Source of the DNA: Azovibrio restrictus DSM 23866 | Lineage (GTDB): Bacteria > Pseudomonadota > Gammaproteobacteria > Burkholderiales > Rhodocyclaceae | Direction of reading: 5' to 3' | Length of the DNA stretch: 64,000 nt | Assembly (NCBI RefSeq): GCF_000429665.1 | Contig: NZ_AUCH01000005.1 | Coordinates: forward strand, 62,001-126,000 | Part shown: piece after piece, positions 34,154 through 42,799 of the stretch | Numbering within the stretch: the first letter of the stretch is position 1 | How the letters are laid out: every line of letters begins with the position of its first letter | The notes under the pieces: generated by a model | What the model was told of the DNA's origin: nothing | Database searches by the model: none | The model's input: the letters and a program-made list of their open reading frames with translations, nothing else | Program-made: the position numbers and the translations under genes

Positions 34154-35188
34154 TCAGCCGTCCCGGTCCAGTTGCCGGCCTATGCCTTCCAGCAGGCTGC
34201 ACAGGGGGGCGAGGCGGACTTCCGGGTCGGCCAGCATGCGGCTGAGGGCGTAGGACACCTCGGCATACATGCGGTGGCTGCTCCAGGCTCCCTGTTCCTG
34301 GCTCAGGTCGAGCATCAGTGAGGGCGGGGTGGGGGTGCCCAGCATGGCCCCGGTGAAGCCGTCGGGCATGCGCCCCAGGCTCACCACCAGCCGCGCCGGG
34401 CCGCCGGCGGGGCTGTGGATGAAATAGCTGCAGTTCCAGGGTTCCTGGCGACTGCGGGCCGGGAACAGGCTGGCGAGGATGTTCAGCCACAGGCTGGCGA
34501 GCAGGGCCTGTTCGCCCTTCTGCTGGCCCAGGGGCAGTCCGATCAGCTGGTTGGTGGCGCGGTTGTCGAAGTGGCGCAGGTGGGCCTGGTAGAAGGCCAT
34601 GTTGAGGAGGGCCTGGTGCAGGGTGGTGCCAGGCAGGTCCCCGGCCAGAAAGCCCTGCACCTGGGCGCAGCTCCAGCTGTCCAGGAAACGTTCCACCACG
34701 TTGCGGGCCAGCTGCAGGTCATCGCTGGCCGAGGCCTCGTAGGAGCGCAGGGTGGTTTCCAGGAACTGGCGGCAGGAGAGGGCCTCCACCGAGTTTTCCA
34801 CGGCATTGATGACCTGTTCCCGCAGGCCGTCGAAAAACACCTCGTAGGCGATGGGGGAGAGGGGCAGGTCGGCTTCCAGGGCCTCCCGGGGCAGGATGGC
34901 GGCCGCCACCAGCGGGTACTTGCGCCCGGCCTGGTCGCGGCTGGGCATGGCCACGCCGATGGCCGTGTAGCGCCGGTCCCGGGTGGTGTAGAGAAAGTTG
35001 GCCGGACTGGCTGGCTGCTCATCCAGGGGCGTGGCCCGCTCGTAGGATTGCTGGATCAGCTGGTCCAGCTCCAGGGCGGCCGGGTGGTTGGCGTTGACGC
35101 GCACGAAATCGGCACGGTTCTGCAGCTTGCCGAACAGGGTGTGGGTGGCTGCTGCTTGAGCTTCTGCCCGATTGAAGGGTAATAGCAT
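34154..35188 (-). CDS. tagF: T6SS-associated protein TagF
   Basis: 344-residue TagF/ImpM-family protein (DUF2094). In Pseudomonas aeruginosa TagF holds the system off after translation. The N-terminal half shows the family pattern THTLFGKLQNRADFVRVNA and RKYPLVAAAILPREAL. It is longer than the P. aeruginosa protein, with an additional C-terminal part (FIHSPAGGPARLVVSLGRMP) I cannot assign. No PppA or PpkA gene is seen nearby, so the threonine phosphorylation arm often paired with TagF is absent from this locus. It lies ten bases behind tssM. Confidence 0.85.
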   Translation of the reverse strand: MLLPFNRAEAQAAATHTLFGKLQNRADFVRVNANHPAALELDQLIQQSYERATPLDEQPASPANFLYTTRDRRYTAIGVAMPSRDQAGRKYPLVAAAILPREALEADLPLSPIAYEVFFDGLREQVINAVENSVEALSCRQFLETTLRSYEASASDDLQLARNVVERFLDSWSCAQVQGFLAGDLPGTTLHQALLNMAFYQAHLRHFDNRATNQLIGLPLGQQKGEQALLASLWLNILASLFPARSRQEPWNCSYFIHSPAGGPARLVVSLGRMPDGFTGAMLGTPTPPSLMLDLSQEQGAWSSHRMYAEVSYALSRMLADPEVRLAPLCSLLEGIGRQLDRDG

Positions 35189-35197
35189 GCAGGGGTC

Positions 35198-38100
35198 TCA
35201 GTGGGTGACTTTGTCTGGCAGGCCCAGCCGTCGCAGTTCGGACAGGGAAAGGGGGTTGGCGCCGCTGACGAGCCGGAAGTTGAAACGGATGGCCTCGGCT
35301 TCCACGCCGTCGGGACGCTTCATGCGCCACTCCAGCTGCTTGCTGCCGTTGCCGCCCTCGCTCACCCGGGCCTGGGCCAGGAGCCGCATGAAGCCGAGCC
35401 GGCCGCCGTGGTTGGCCACCACCACCGGGGCGCCGTTCAGGTGGATGGCCTGGATGCGGGCGCCCTGGGGCAGGTTGCCGCCGCCCCCGGGCCAGGAGAA
35501 CACGGTCCACAGCTGGGGCCCGTTGCGGTAGCGCAGGGCCTGGCCGTCCAGCTCGATCATGATTTCGCTGAGGCCGGGGGTGGGCACCGGCTGCAGTTCG
35601 AAGCGGGTGTTGTCGCCCTCCTGGAGCACCGTCCTGCCGGCCGCACTGAGCCGGGAGACGCCTGACAGGAAAGCGGGGCTGAAGCCGACGCCCATGTTGG
35701 CCCAGGTACGCGGCGTCAGCTGGTCGCCACGCCGGACCACCAGGCCCGCCAGCTGCTTGTCCACGAAGGCCGACAGGGTGCCATCCCCGGGCTTGAGGAA
35801 CTTGGCGATTTCCGCCATGGAGGCCTCGTTGGCGGTGTCGGCAAAGGGGTACTTGCTGGCCAGGGCCTGCCAGGCGGGCAGGACGTCGGTACGCCAGGCC
35901 TGGTTGATGTCCTGTTCCACCGGGGGAATCAGGGTGGCGTAGGCCTGGATCAGGGGCCGCAGCAGCAGGGGGCGCAGGGCTGCGGTGGCGTCGCTGTTGT
36001 GGCCGCTCAGCAGGGGGCCGTCCACCAGGGCCAGGGCCTCGGCGAATTCGGAACCGCTGCCGCTCAGGGTGGCCTGCATCAGCTGGCGGGCCTGGGGGCC
36101 GGGGTCCGGATTGGCGGCCAGCAGGGCCAGCTTGGTCTTGAGCTTGCCCAGGGCCTCCAGATAGGCGGCCAGGGGCGGACGCCCGCCTTCGCCGGGGTTG
36201 GTGAGGGCGGCGAGCAGGGCGAACTGGGCTCCCAGCTCACCCAGCTGCTGGCTGGCCGGCGGTGTGCCCGGCGGTGTGCTGGTGCCGAGCACCAGTTTTT
36301 CCGTACGTTCCAGGACGGAGTTCTTGGCGTTTTCCAGGGTCTTGGAGAGCTGGGAGGGATTGTCCCAGGAGGTTTCGTAGGCGGCCTTGGTCAGGAGCGC
36401 CCGCAGGGAGGAGTTCTGCAGGTCCGCCAGGCGGCCCAGGGACTGGGCGGCATGATCCATGTTGCCGAACTCCTGGATCACGATGCCCTGCAGGAACTTC
36501 TGCCATTCCCGGGCGTACTCGGCCTTGTAGAGCTGTTCCAGTTCTTCCCGGTTGCGCTCCACGTTGCCGCCCTGGCTCAGGTTGTCCAGGGAGGAGGTGG
36601 CCAGCACCCAGTCGTCCCCCTTCACCTCGCCCTTGCTGGCATCCAGGAAGGCTTCGCGCAGGTATTTTTCCCAGGCTTCCCGGGTGAAGGCACCGGGCAG
36701 GCTGCTGCTGCCGGCGATCAGGTTCAGGTCGCGGCTGTTGAGCATGCGGCCCACGGTCATGGGGGCGAACTGGGTGTTGGCCCGGACCTTGAGCTCGTTG
36801 TACACCCGTTCCACGGCGGAGAGGCGCTGGAAGGCGGCGCGCAGGGTTTCCCGGCTCTGGCCCACCAGGTCTTCCCGGTTTTCGATCAGGGGCAGGTCTT
36901 CTTCCGCCAGCTGGGAGACGTAGAAGGCCACCACCCGTTCCGCCAGGCGGTTGACCTCGTCCGGCTGGCCCCGGCCCTTGTGCTGTTCCAGCCAGGGACG
37001 CCAGTACTTGGGCAGCTGGTCGGCCAGGTGGGGCATGTCCATGCGCTCCTGGTGCTTCAGCATCAGGTAGGTCTTGAGGGCGTTATAGCCTTCTTCCAGG
37101 TGCTGCTGACTATCCTTGGCCGCTGTCGGCTTGGGGGCCATGACCGGCGGGGTCGGGTTGGCCGCACCGGCAGGTGTGGCGGTCCTGAGCACGAAGGCCT
37201 GGGTGCCGGGGGTATAGGCGGCCTTGAAGAAGCCGCCCTGGAACTGTTGCGGGCGATGCAGGATGGGGATGTAGGGCAGGCCGCCTCCCGAGGGCGCCTT
37301 GGGGGCCGCCTTGGGGGGGGCTGGGGGGGCTTCCGGTTTGGCGGCGGGCGGGGGCGGCGGAGGCGCCTTGCCCAGGCTGCCCAGCCGCTCTTCCAGGGCG
37401 GCCTTGACCGGCATCAGCATCACCGCGCGGACCCCGGTGAAATACTCCCGGCGCAGGGTTCGTTCCAGTTCCTCTCCCTGGTAGAGGCCCATGCCGAGTT
37501 TGAAGGGATGTCCTTCCTTGCGGTACTGGTAGAGCTGTTCCAGGCGCAGCTGCAGGACCTGCAGCCCCTTCAGGCGGTCCACCAGTTCGCCGCTTTCGTT
37601 CAGCTTGCGGGCCACCAGCAGTTCCTCCTGGGCGCTGCTGACGAGCTTCTGGTTGCCCACGTAGGACCAGGTGAGCATGCCGCTCAGCAGGGCCAGGGAG
37701 CTGAGTCCCGCCACCATCCCGGCGAACCGCCAGCGGCCGCTGCTGGAGCGGGTCTGGCGGGTGATCAGGTGGTGGTCGGGGAAGATCACTTCCCGGAACA
37801 GGTCGCGCAGGAAGAAGCTGTTGGAAACCGGAGGGCGGGCGGCGTTGAAGCCGGGCCGGGCCAGACTGAAGATCTTCGAGATGCGGTTGCTGGCTGCCTG
37901 CTGGGGCTCACCTTCCTGCAGGGCGCTGGTGAAGTAGAAGCCGCGCAGCAGGGGCTTGCTGTGGAAGGGGTCCTCCTGGAACAGGATGTCTACGAACTTG
38001 CAGATGGGTTCGCGCAGGGCGTGGAATTCGATGGGGAAGGCGAACAGGGCGGGGCGGTTGATGTTGCCCCGGTTGTGGGCCAGCTTGTCGAAGCCCATCT

Positions 38101-39028
38101 GCACCAGGCCCCGGTGCAGGGCGTCGAACTGCTGGCCGACGACCCGGGCCGCATCGAAGGCGGCACCCTGGTCGTGGGAGAGGGTGGCGCCCCAGACTCC
38201 CTGGCGCTCTTCTTCGGAAAAGTCCTCGAAGAACTGGGCGAAGCCGCCCAGCAGGTCCATCTTGGTGAATACCAGATAGATGGGCACCTTGATGCCGAAA
38301 GCGTCGTCGATCTCGTTGATCCGTTCCCGCACCTGCCGGGCGTACAGGGAAAACTGCTCGCCCTGGTGCTGGATCAGTTCGGGAAAGCTGAGGGCCACGA
38401 TGATGCCGTTGCTGGGGGCCTTGGAGCGGTATTTCTTCAGGAGCTTGAGGAATTCCAGCCATTCGCCCCGGTCCTCCCGCTGGGTGGAGTAGCGCCCTGC
38501 CGTATCCAGCAACACCCCGTCGGTGGTGAAGAACCAGTCACAGTTGCGGGTGCCGCCCACCCCCTGGATGGCCTGCTTGTCGCCAAAGGGGAAATCCAGG
38601 CTGGAGTGCTGGATGGCGCTGCTCTTGCCGGCCGCCGAGTGGCCAATGATCATGTACCAGGGCAGTTCGTACAGGGCGGCCTTGCCGCTCACCTTGCCCA
38701 GCTTGGAGGTCTTCAGGGTGTCGATGGCCCCCAGCAGGCGCTGGCGCAGCTGGGCCACTTCTCGCCGTTGTTCCGGGTCGGCGCCGATCACCGCCTCATC
38801 GGTCTGGCGGCGCAGCACCTTTTCCAGCAGGTTGCCGGCCCGGTCCGAGATCATCTTGCCGATCAGCAGGCTCACCACCCAGACCAGCATCACCACCACG
38901 ATCCACAGCAGCCGGGATTCCTGGGTGGCGAGGCCCAGCCAGGGACCGATGAACCAGATCAGGGCGATCAGGATCAGGAACCCCAGGGACGAGGCCAGCT
39001 TCTTGTTACGCAACAACTTCCACATCAA
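35198..39028 (-). CDS. tssM: T6SS membrane-complex protein TssM (IcmF)
   Basis: Inner-membrane protein spanning the periplasm and contacting TssJ. 1276 residues. Two N-terminal membrane helices (LGFLILIALIWFIGPWLGL and WIVVVMLVWVVSLLIG), a cytoplasmic NTPase-like domain with intact Walker A (GHSAAGKSS near residue 130), a third helix (GLSSLALLSGMLTWSYVG near residue 440) and a long periplasmic part. An unusual proline-rich insert (APPPPPPAAKPEAPPAPP) at about residues 545-580 interrupts the periplasmic domain. The C-terminal region has the TssJ-contacting beta domain. Begins 36 bases after the M15 peptidase gene. Confidence 0.96.
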   Translation of the reverse strand: MMWKLLRNKKLASSLGFLILIALIWFIGPWLGLATQESRLLWIVVVMLVWVVSLLIGKMISDRAGNLLEKVLRRQTDEAVIGADPEQRREVAQLRQRLLGAIDTLKTSKLGKVSGKAALYELPWYMIIGHSAAGKSSAIQHSSLDFPFGDKQAIQGVGGTRNCDWFFTTDGVLLDTAGRYSTQREDRGEWLEFLKLLKKYRSKAPSNGIIVALSFPELIQHQGEQFSLYARQVRERINEIDDAFGIKVPIYLVFTKMDLLGGFAQFFEDFSEEERQGVWGATLSHDQGAAFDAARVVGQQFDALHRGLVQMGFDKLAHNRGNINRPALFAFPIEFHALREPICKFVDILFQEDPFHSKPLLRGFYFTSALQEGEPQQAASNRISKIFSLARPGFNAARPPVSNSFFLRDLFREVIFPDHHLITRQTRSSSGRWRFAGMVAGLSSLALLSGMLTWSYVGNQKLVSSAQEELLVARKLNESGELVDRLKGLQVLQLRLEQLYQYRKEGHPFKLGMGLYQGEELERTLRREYFTGVRAVMLMPVKAALEERLGSLGKAPPPPPPAAKPEAPPAPPKAAPKAPSGGGLPYIPILHRPQQFQGGFFKAAYTPGTQAFVLRTATPAGAANPTPPVMAPKPTAAKDSQQHLEEGYNALKTYLMLKHQERMDMPHLADQLPKYWRPWLEQHKGRGQPDEVNRLAERVVAFYVSQLAEEDLPLIENREDLVGQSRETLRAAFQRLSAVERVYNELKVRANTQFAPMTVGRMLNSRDLNLIAGSSSLPGAFTREAWEKYLREAFLDASKGEVKGDDWVLATSSLDNLSQGGNVERNREELEQLYKAEYAREWQKFLQGIVIQEFGNMDHAAQSLGRLADLQNSSLRALLTKAAYETSWDNPSQLSKTLENAKNSVLERTEKLVLGTSTPPGTPPASQQLGELGAQFALLAALTNPGEGGRPPLAAYLEALGKLKTKLALLAANPDPGPQARQLMQATLSGSGSEFAEALALVDGPLLSGHNSDATAALRPLLLRPLIQAYATLIPPVEQDINQAWRTDVLPAWQALASKYPFADTANEASMAEIAKFLKPGDGTLSAFVDKQLAGLVVRRGDQLTPRTWANMGVGFSPAFLSGVSRLSAAGRTVLQEGDNTRFELQPVPTPGLSEIMIELDGQALRYRNGPQLWTVFSWPGGGGNLPQGARIQAIHLNGAPVVVANHGGRLGFMRLLAQARVSEGGNGSKQLEWRMKRPDGVEAEAIRFNFRLVSGANPLSLSELRRLGLPDKVTH

Positions 39029-39064
39029 CTTCTTCCTCAGGCATGGGTGTTCGGCCGCTCGGGC

Positions 39065-39871
39065 TCAGCGGACCAGGCGTTGCTTGTCGATCAGGGGACC
39101 GCTGCGCTCCAGGTGACCGTAGTCCTTGAACCACCAGCGGCCGCCCCAGGTCAGTCCGGCCTTCTCGGCCTCCTCGCCCAGGGCCAGGTAGGCTTCCATG
39201 GCCCAGGGGTCCCGCTCGCTGATGATCAGCTTGCCGCCCTGTACCGGCGCCAGATCCACGGCCAGGCCGAACTGGTGCTTGCTCTGGAAGGCCCGGGCAC
39301 TGGTGACGTGGCTGCCCAGATCGGCCAGCTTTTCCTGGCGCTCGGGACTTCGGTAGCCTTCCAGCAGGGCGAAGGGATAGCCGCGCCCTTCCAGGCGGGC
39401 CAGGACGAGCAGGATCTGCTGCATGAAATCAGGATTAAGCTTGTTCCAGTCCCGATCCGCACTTTCCAGGGCGGGGCGCTCGCTGCTGATGAACATCAGG
39501 GGCGGCAGGGGCGGCGGCGGCACCAGGCGTTCCGGGTTCAGGGCGGCCTGGATGTGAGCCTGCCGTTCGGACTCGAACACCATCAAGGGGTCCGGGGAGA
39601 CCTGGTCGGCCAGGAGCAGGATGCTGCCCACGCTCACGACGCCGGTCAGCAGACCCAGACCCAGTTGCCGGCCCAGGGTGGCGCCGGGTCGCCACTGGGG
39701 CAGTTGCATGGAGGGCAAGCGGCCGGCCAGGCGGGTATGCCAGGGTTCGGCGGCGGGGCTGCTTGGCGCGGCGCGTTGGGGCGAGACGAAAAAGCGCCAG
39801 CCCACCCAGCTGAGCAGGAACAGCAGGGCGCTGATGGCAGCGATGAGGGTGAACAGGCCGGTGGCCGTCAT
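39065..39871 (-). CDS. Membrane-anchored M15 peptidase, TagX-like
   Basis: 268-residue protein from the ATG at 39871. Two hydrophobic segments, near residues 3-25 and 65-90 (LGLGLLTGVVSVGSILLLAD), flank a basic linker. The C-terminal domain is an M15-type peptidoglycan peptidase: zinc residues in SKHQFGLAVDLAPV and the final histidine in FKDYGHLE. In Acinetobacter, TagX of this family cuts the wall to let the T6SS assemble; first place in the tssM operon suggests the same job here. Another option is an unrelated endolysin-type protein captured by the operon, which I consider less likely. Confidence 0.78.
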   Translation of the reverse strand: MTATGLFTLIAAISALLFLLSWVGWRFFVSPQRAAPSSPAAEPWHTRLAGRLPSMQLPQWRPGATLGRQLGLGLLTGVVSVGSILLLADQVSPDPLMVFESERQAHIQAALNPERLVPPPPLPPLMFISSERPALESADRDWNKLNPDFMQQILLVLARLEGRGYPFALLEGYRSPERQEKLADLGSHVTSARAFQSKHQFGLAVDLAPVQGGKLIISERDPWAMEAYLALGEEAEKAGLTWGGRWWFKDYGHLERSGPLIDKQRLVR

Positions 39872-40026
39872 GGCCGGAGGGGCTCCGGGCGGTCTCCGGC
39901 GGGGGGCTGCCCCTGGCTTGCCGGCGGCAGGGGGGCGGGGCACGGAGGTTTACTCCGGAGGGCGCGCAAAGGGAGTGCCGGGGCAAGCATAGGGGGTGGA
40001 CTCTGACGATTCTGAGAAACGACGGG

Positions 40027-40056
40027 AACATACAGCAGCCCTTATGGCATAGTCAA
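40027..40056 (-). promoter_or_regulatory. Promoter of the M15-tssM-tagF-tssBC-hcp-clpV operon
   Basis: On the minus strand TTGACT (40056-40051) and TATGTT (40032-40027) are 18 bases apart. The -35 matches consensus at five of six positions, the -10 at four. The -35 lies inside the palindrome at 40050-40064, so a protein bound there would block this promoter. Confidence 0.5.
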
Positions 40057-40064
40057 TTTGACTA
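40050..40064. promoter_or_regulatory. Palindromic operator candidate in the T6SS control region
   Basis: TAGTCAA-T-TTGACTA, a perfect inverted repeat with one central base. It overlaps the -35 of the minus-strand operon and lies about 125 bases before tssJ. A site for a dimeric repressor or activator is likely by symmetry; the protein is unknown. Confidence 0.5.
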
Positions 40065-40187
40065 AAGTAATAGCGCTTCAGAGGCTTAACAAATGGCTTT
40101 TCAAAAAATGCATATCCATGTAACTTTATGGCGACAGGCTGGCCCCGGGTGGTTGCCGCCTGCATTTTTTTTCAAGGTAACGCATCC

Positions 40188-41432
40188 ATGCAGCGCACAG
40201 TGATCGGGCGGGGACGGTGGCCCCGCTTTCGGCTTGTCGATTCCCGGCTGATCCTCGTTCCGGCGGTTCTTTCGCTGATGACCTCGGCCTGTTCAGTTTC
40301 CCCCAATGGCTACGCCTACAACGTCCGCACCGAAGGGGCGCCGGTGTTGAACCGGGATGACAAGGGGAAATCCCTTTCCGTGGTGGTGCGCATCTATCAG
40401 CTGCGGGATGCCAGCGAGTTTTCCCGGCTGACCTATGACCTGCTGGCCCAGGGGCGTCCCGAGGCCCAGCTGCTGGGGCCGGCCCTGATCGACAAGACCG
40501 ACGTGGTGGTGGTGCCGGGTTCGGCCTACGTGAGTCCCGGGCAGCTGCATAACGAGACCCGCTACGTGGGGGTCGTGGGCTTCTTCCGCAATCCCGATCC
40601 CTTCTACTGGCGGCAGCTGGTGCCGGCTGAGGCGGTGCGCAGCAAGGGGCTGATCATCCGCGCCAGCGACTGTTTCCTGACCCTGGGTGAGGTGGAGCCC
40701 CTGGCCCTGCCTGGCTGGAGTCCCAACCTGCAACCCCAGTGCGGCGGCAGCTATGCCAGCACCACTGCTGGCCGCCGGACGGCGCCGCTGGCGGCCCAGC
40801 CTGCAGCCCAGCCTGCCCCCCAGAACCCGGGCGGGCTGCAGACCATTCCCATCTACTCCTCTCCCGGAGTGGTTTCCACCTCGCCTGGTTACCAGGCCCC
40901 CGCCCAGGGGCATCCGGCCGCGCAGCCGGCCGCGGGTTACCCGCAGAACCAGGGCTATCAACCGGCTCAGGGCTATCAGCAGGCGCCAAATCAAGGGTAT
41001 CAGGCCGCTCAGCCAGTCCAGGGCTACCAGGCCGCGCAACCCGCCCAGGGTTACCAGGCAGCCCAGCCGGCACCGGGTTATCAGGCGGCCCAGCCTCAGG
41101 GCTACCAGGCGGCGCCGGCGGCTGCGCCCCAGGGTCAGTCCCAGGGTTCCAGCTGGTGGCCCCAGGGCATGCCGACGGTGAACATCAACGCCAACACGCC
41201 CATAGCGCCGGCCCAGGTCCAGATCGGCGCCGGCGGGGTGGGGGCGGTGAACGTGGGGGCCCAGCCGCAGCCGCAGCCCTATTACGGTCAGCCGGCCCAA
41301 CCCTACTATGGCCAGCAGGCCCAGCCTGTTTATGGGCAGCAGCCCGGGTATTACCCGGCCCAGCAGCAGCCCTACTACGGCCAGCCCCAGTACCAGAACA
41401 ACAGCCAACCCGTCTATTACGGTCCCCAATAG
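40188..41432 (+). CDS. tssJ: T6SS lipoprotein TssJ with long repeat tail
   Basis: Outer-membrane lipoprotein that anchors TssM. 414 residues from the ATG at 40188 (AAGGTAA ribosome site eight bases before), while normal TssJ is 150-190. The signal peptide ends at an atypical lipobox MTSAC (residue about 34). The TssJ beta-sandwich follows to about residue 190 (VVVRIYQLRDASEFSRLTYD, VGVVGFFRNPDPFYWRQLVP). Then comes a low-complexity tail: eight GYQ units, several GYQAAQP (residues 234-310), a non-repetitive stretch (PTVNINANTPIAPAQVQIGA) and YYGQ units to the end. Translation into tssK follows after seven bases. The tail's function is unknown. Confidence 0.88.
   Translation: MQRTVIGRGRWPRFRLVDSRLILVPAVLSLMTSACSVSPNGYAYNVRTEGAPVLNRDDKGKSLSVVVRIYQLRDASEFSRLTYDLLAQGRPEAQLLGPALIDKTDVVVVPGSAYVSPGQLHNETRYVGVVGFFRNPDPFYWRQLVPAEAVRSKGLIIRASDCFLTLGEVEPLALPGWSPNLQPQCGGSYASTTAGRRTAPLAAQPAAQPAPQNPGGLQTIPIYSSPGVVSTSPGYQAPAQGHPAAQPAAGYPQNQGYQPAQGYQQAPNQGYQAAQPVQGYQAAQPAQGYQAAQPAPGYQAAQPQGYQAAPAAAPQGQSQGSSWWPQGMPTVNINANTPIAPAQVQIGAGGVGAVNVGAQPQPQPYYGQPAQPYYGQQAQPVYGQQPGYYPAQQQPYYGQPQYQNNSQPVYYGPQ
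40887..41117 (+). repeat. GYQAAQP repeat array inside tssJ
   Basis: Degenerate in-frame repeats of about 27 bases encode GYQxAQPxQ units. Eight GYQ triplets occur from residue 234 to 310, the middle four nearly identical. Codons differ between units (GGCTACCAG, GGTTATCAG, GGGTATCAG), so the protein sequence, not just DNA slippage, appears to be kept. Confidence 0.85.
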
Positions 41433-41439
41433 GATTCCC

Positions 41440-42786
41440 ATGCCCGGTTTCAATCGCATACTCTGGGGCGAGGGGCTGTTCCTGCGCCCCCAGCATTTCC
41501 AGCAACAGGACCTGTTTTTTGAAACCAGCCTGGCCCAGGCCATGCGCCTGTCCCGGGCTCATCCCTGGGGGGTGCGGCGGGTGCTCCTGGATGTGGATGC
41601 CCTGCGGGGCGGCATTGCCCAGCTCGACGATCTGGAGGCGGTGTTTCAGGACGGCACCCAGATTAACGCGCCGGCGTCCATGCCCCTGCCCCTGGCCCGC
41701 AACCTGGCGGATATCCCGCAGCTGGGGACGGAAACGGTGCTCTATGCCTGCCTGCCCCTGCTCAATCCCTTTGGCGGCAACAGCGGCGAGCCCGGGGGGC
41801 AGATGACCCGGCTGCCCCGTTACACCATCAGCCGGGGTGCGGCGGTGGATCTGTATACCGAGGCCCTGGAGTCGGAGCTGACCTTCCTGCATCCCCATGT
41901 GCGCCTGATGGTGGCGGAGGAGAACCGGGACGGGCACCTCAGCCTGGCGGTGGGGCGCATCGTCAAGAATGCCCTGGGTGACTGGGAGCTGGACGAGGAC
42001 TACATCCCGCCCCTGGTGGAAGTGGGGGGCAGCCCCTGGCTGGCCATTGCCATGCGCCGCCTGCTGGACATCCTGCTGGTGAAGAGCCACGCCCTGACCG
42101 CCAGCCACCGGGAGCGGGTCAAGAGCGTGGTGGAATACGGCACTTCGGATATCGCTTCCTTCTGGCTGCTGCACACCATCAACCGGGCGTTCCCCCTGCT
42201 CAACCACTATGCCAGCGTCGCCACCCATCCGGAGGCCCTGTACCAGCTGTTTGCCCAGCTCTGCGGCGAGCTGATGACCTTCTCCTCCGAGCGCACCCTG
42301 GGGGACATCCCCGCTTACCAGCACGAGCACCTGACCCAGGTTTTCTCCCGCCTGGACGAGCTGATCCGGGAGCTCCTGGAAACCGTGATTTCCAGCCGCT
42401 ACGCGCTGATTCCCCTGGTCAATACCAAGCCTTCCTTCCATGTGGGGCGGCTGGACAGCGAGCGGCTGGTGGAGAACGTGGACTACTACCTGTCCGTCTC
42501 CTCCGAAATGCCTACCACCCAGATCCTCGAGATGGTGCCCCTCAAGTTCAAGGCAGGCTCCCCCGACGACGTGGAGAAGATCCTCAACTCCGCCCTGCCC
42601 GGGGTGCAGCTGGCCCATGCGCCCCAGACCCCGGCGGCCCTGCCGGTCCGGGTCGGCAACCACTACTTCATTCTCGAACCCCAGGGGGCCATTTTCGAGC
42701 GCATGTGCAAGGCCCGCAGCATCTGCATCTATGTGCCCCAGAGCTTGAGCAGCCTCAAGCTGGAACTGTTCGCCGTCTTCCGCTGA
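41440..42786 (+). CDS. tssK: T6SS baseplate protein TssK
   Basis: Trimeric adaptor joining the baseplate to the membrane complex. 448 residues from the ATG at 41440 (MPGFNRILWGEGLFLRPQHF), the standard N-terminus of the family; the ORF is open upstream inside tssJ. Other family blocks are FQQQDLFFETSLAQAMRLSR and LPVRVGNHYFILEPQGAIFE. Between tssJ (seven bases) and tssL (13 bases). Confidence 0.96.
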   Translation: MPGFNRILWGEGLFLRPQHFQQQDLFFETSLAQAMRLSRAHPWGVRRVLLDVDALRGGIAQLDDLEAVFQDGTQINAPASMPLPLARNLADIPQLGTETVLYACLPLLNPFGGNSGEPGGQMTRLPRYTISRGAAVDLYTEALESELTFLHPHVRLMVAEENRDGHLSLAVGRIVKNALGDWELDEDYIPPLVEVGGSPWLAIAMRRLLDILLVKSHALTASHRERVKSVVEYGTSDIASFWLLHTINRAFPLLNHYASVATHPEALYQLFAQLCGELMTFSSERTLGDIPAYQHEHLTQVFSRLDELIRELLETVISSRYALIPLVNTKPSFHVGRLDSERLVENVDYYLSVSSEMPTTQILEMVPLKFKAGSPDDVEKILNSALPGVQLAHAPQTPAALPVRVGNHYFILEPQGAIFERMCKARSICIYVPQSLSSLKLELFAVFR

Positions 42787-42799
42787 CCAGGAACGAACC

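Larger units (their letters stand above)
39872..40187. other. Shared control region of the two divergent T6SS operons
   Basis: 316 bases without a gene, AT-rich in the middle. It holds a 15-base palindrome at 40050-40064, a promoter for the minus-strand operon, and TTAACA (about 40086) followed by AT-rich sequence that may drive tssJ. No sigma-54 -24/-12 element was found in it. Confidence 0.6.

Noticed and set aside
35999..40006. 1335-residue plus-strand ORF opposite tssM
   Set aside because: Low-complexity glutamine/glycine/leucine translation antisense to tssM; its length reflects GC-rich codon bias only.
40887..41117. CRISPR-like or noncoding tandem array
   Set aside because: The repeat unit is a multiple of three, in frame, and translates to GYQAAQP; it is a protein repeat within tssJ and has no spacers.
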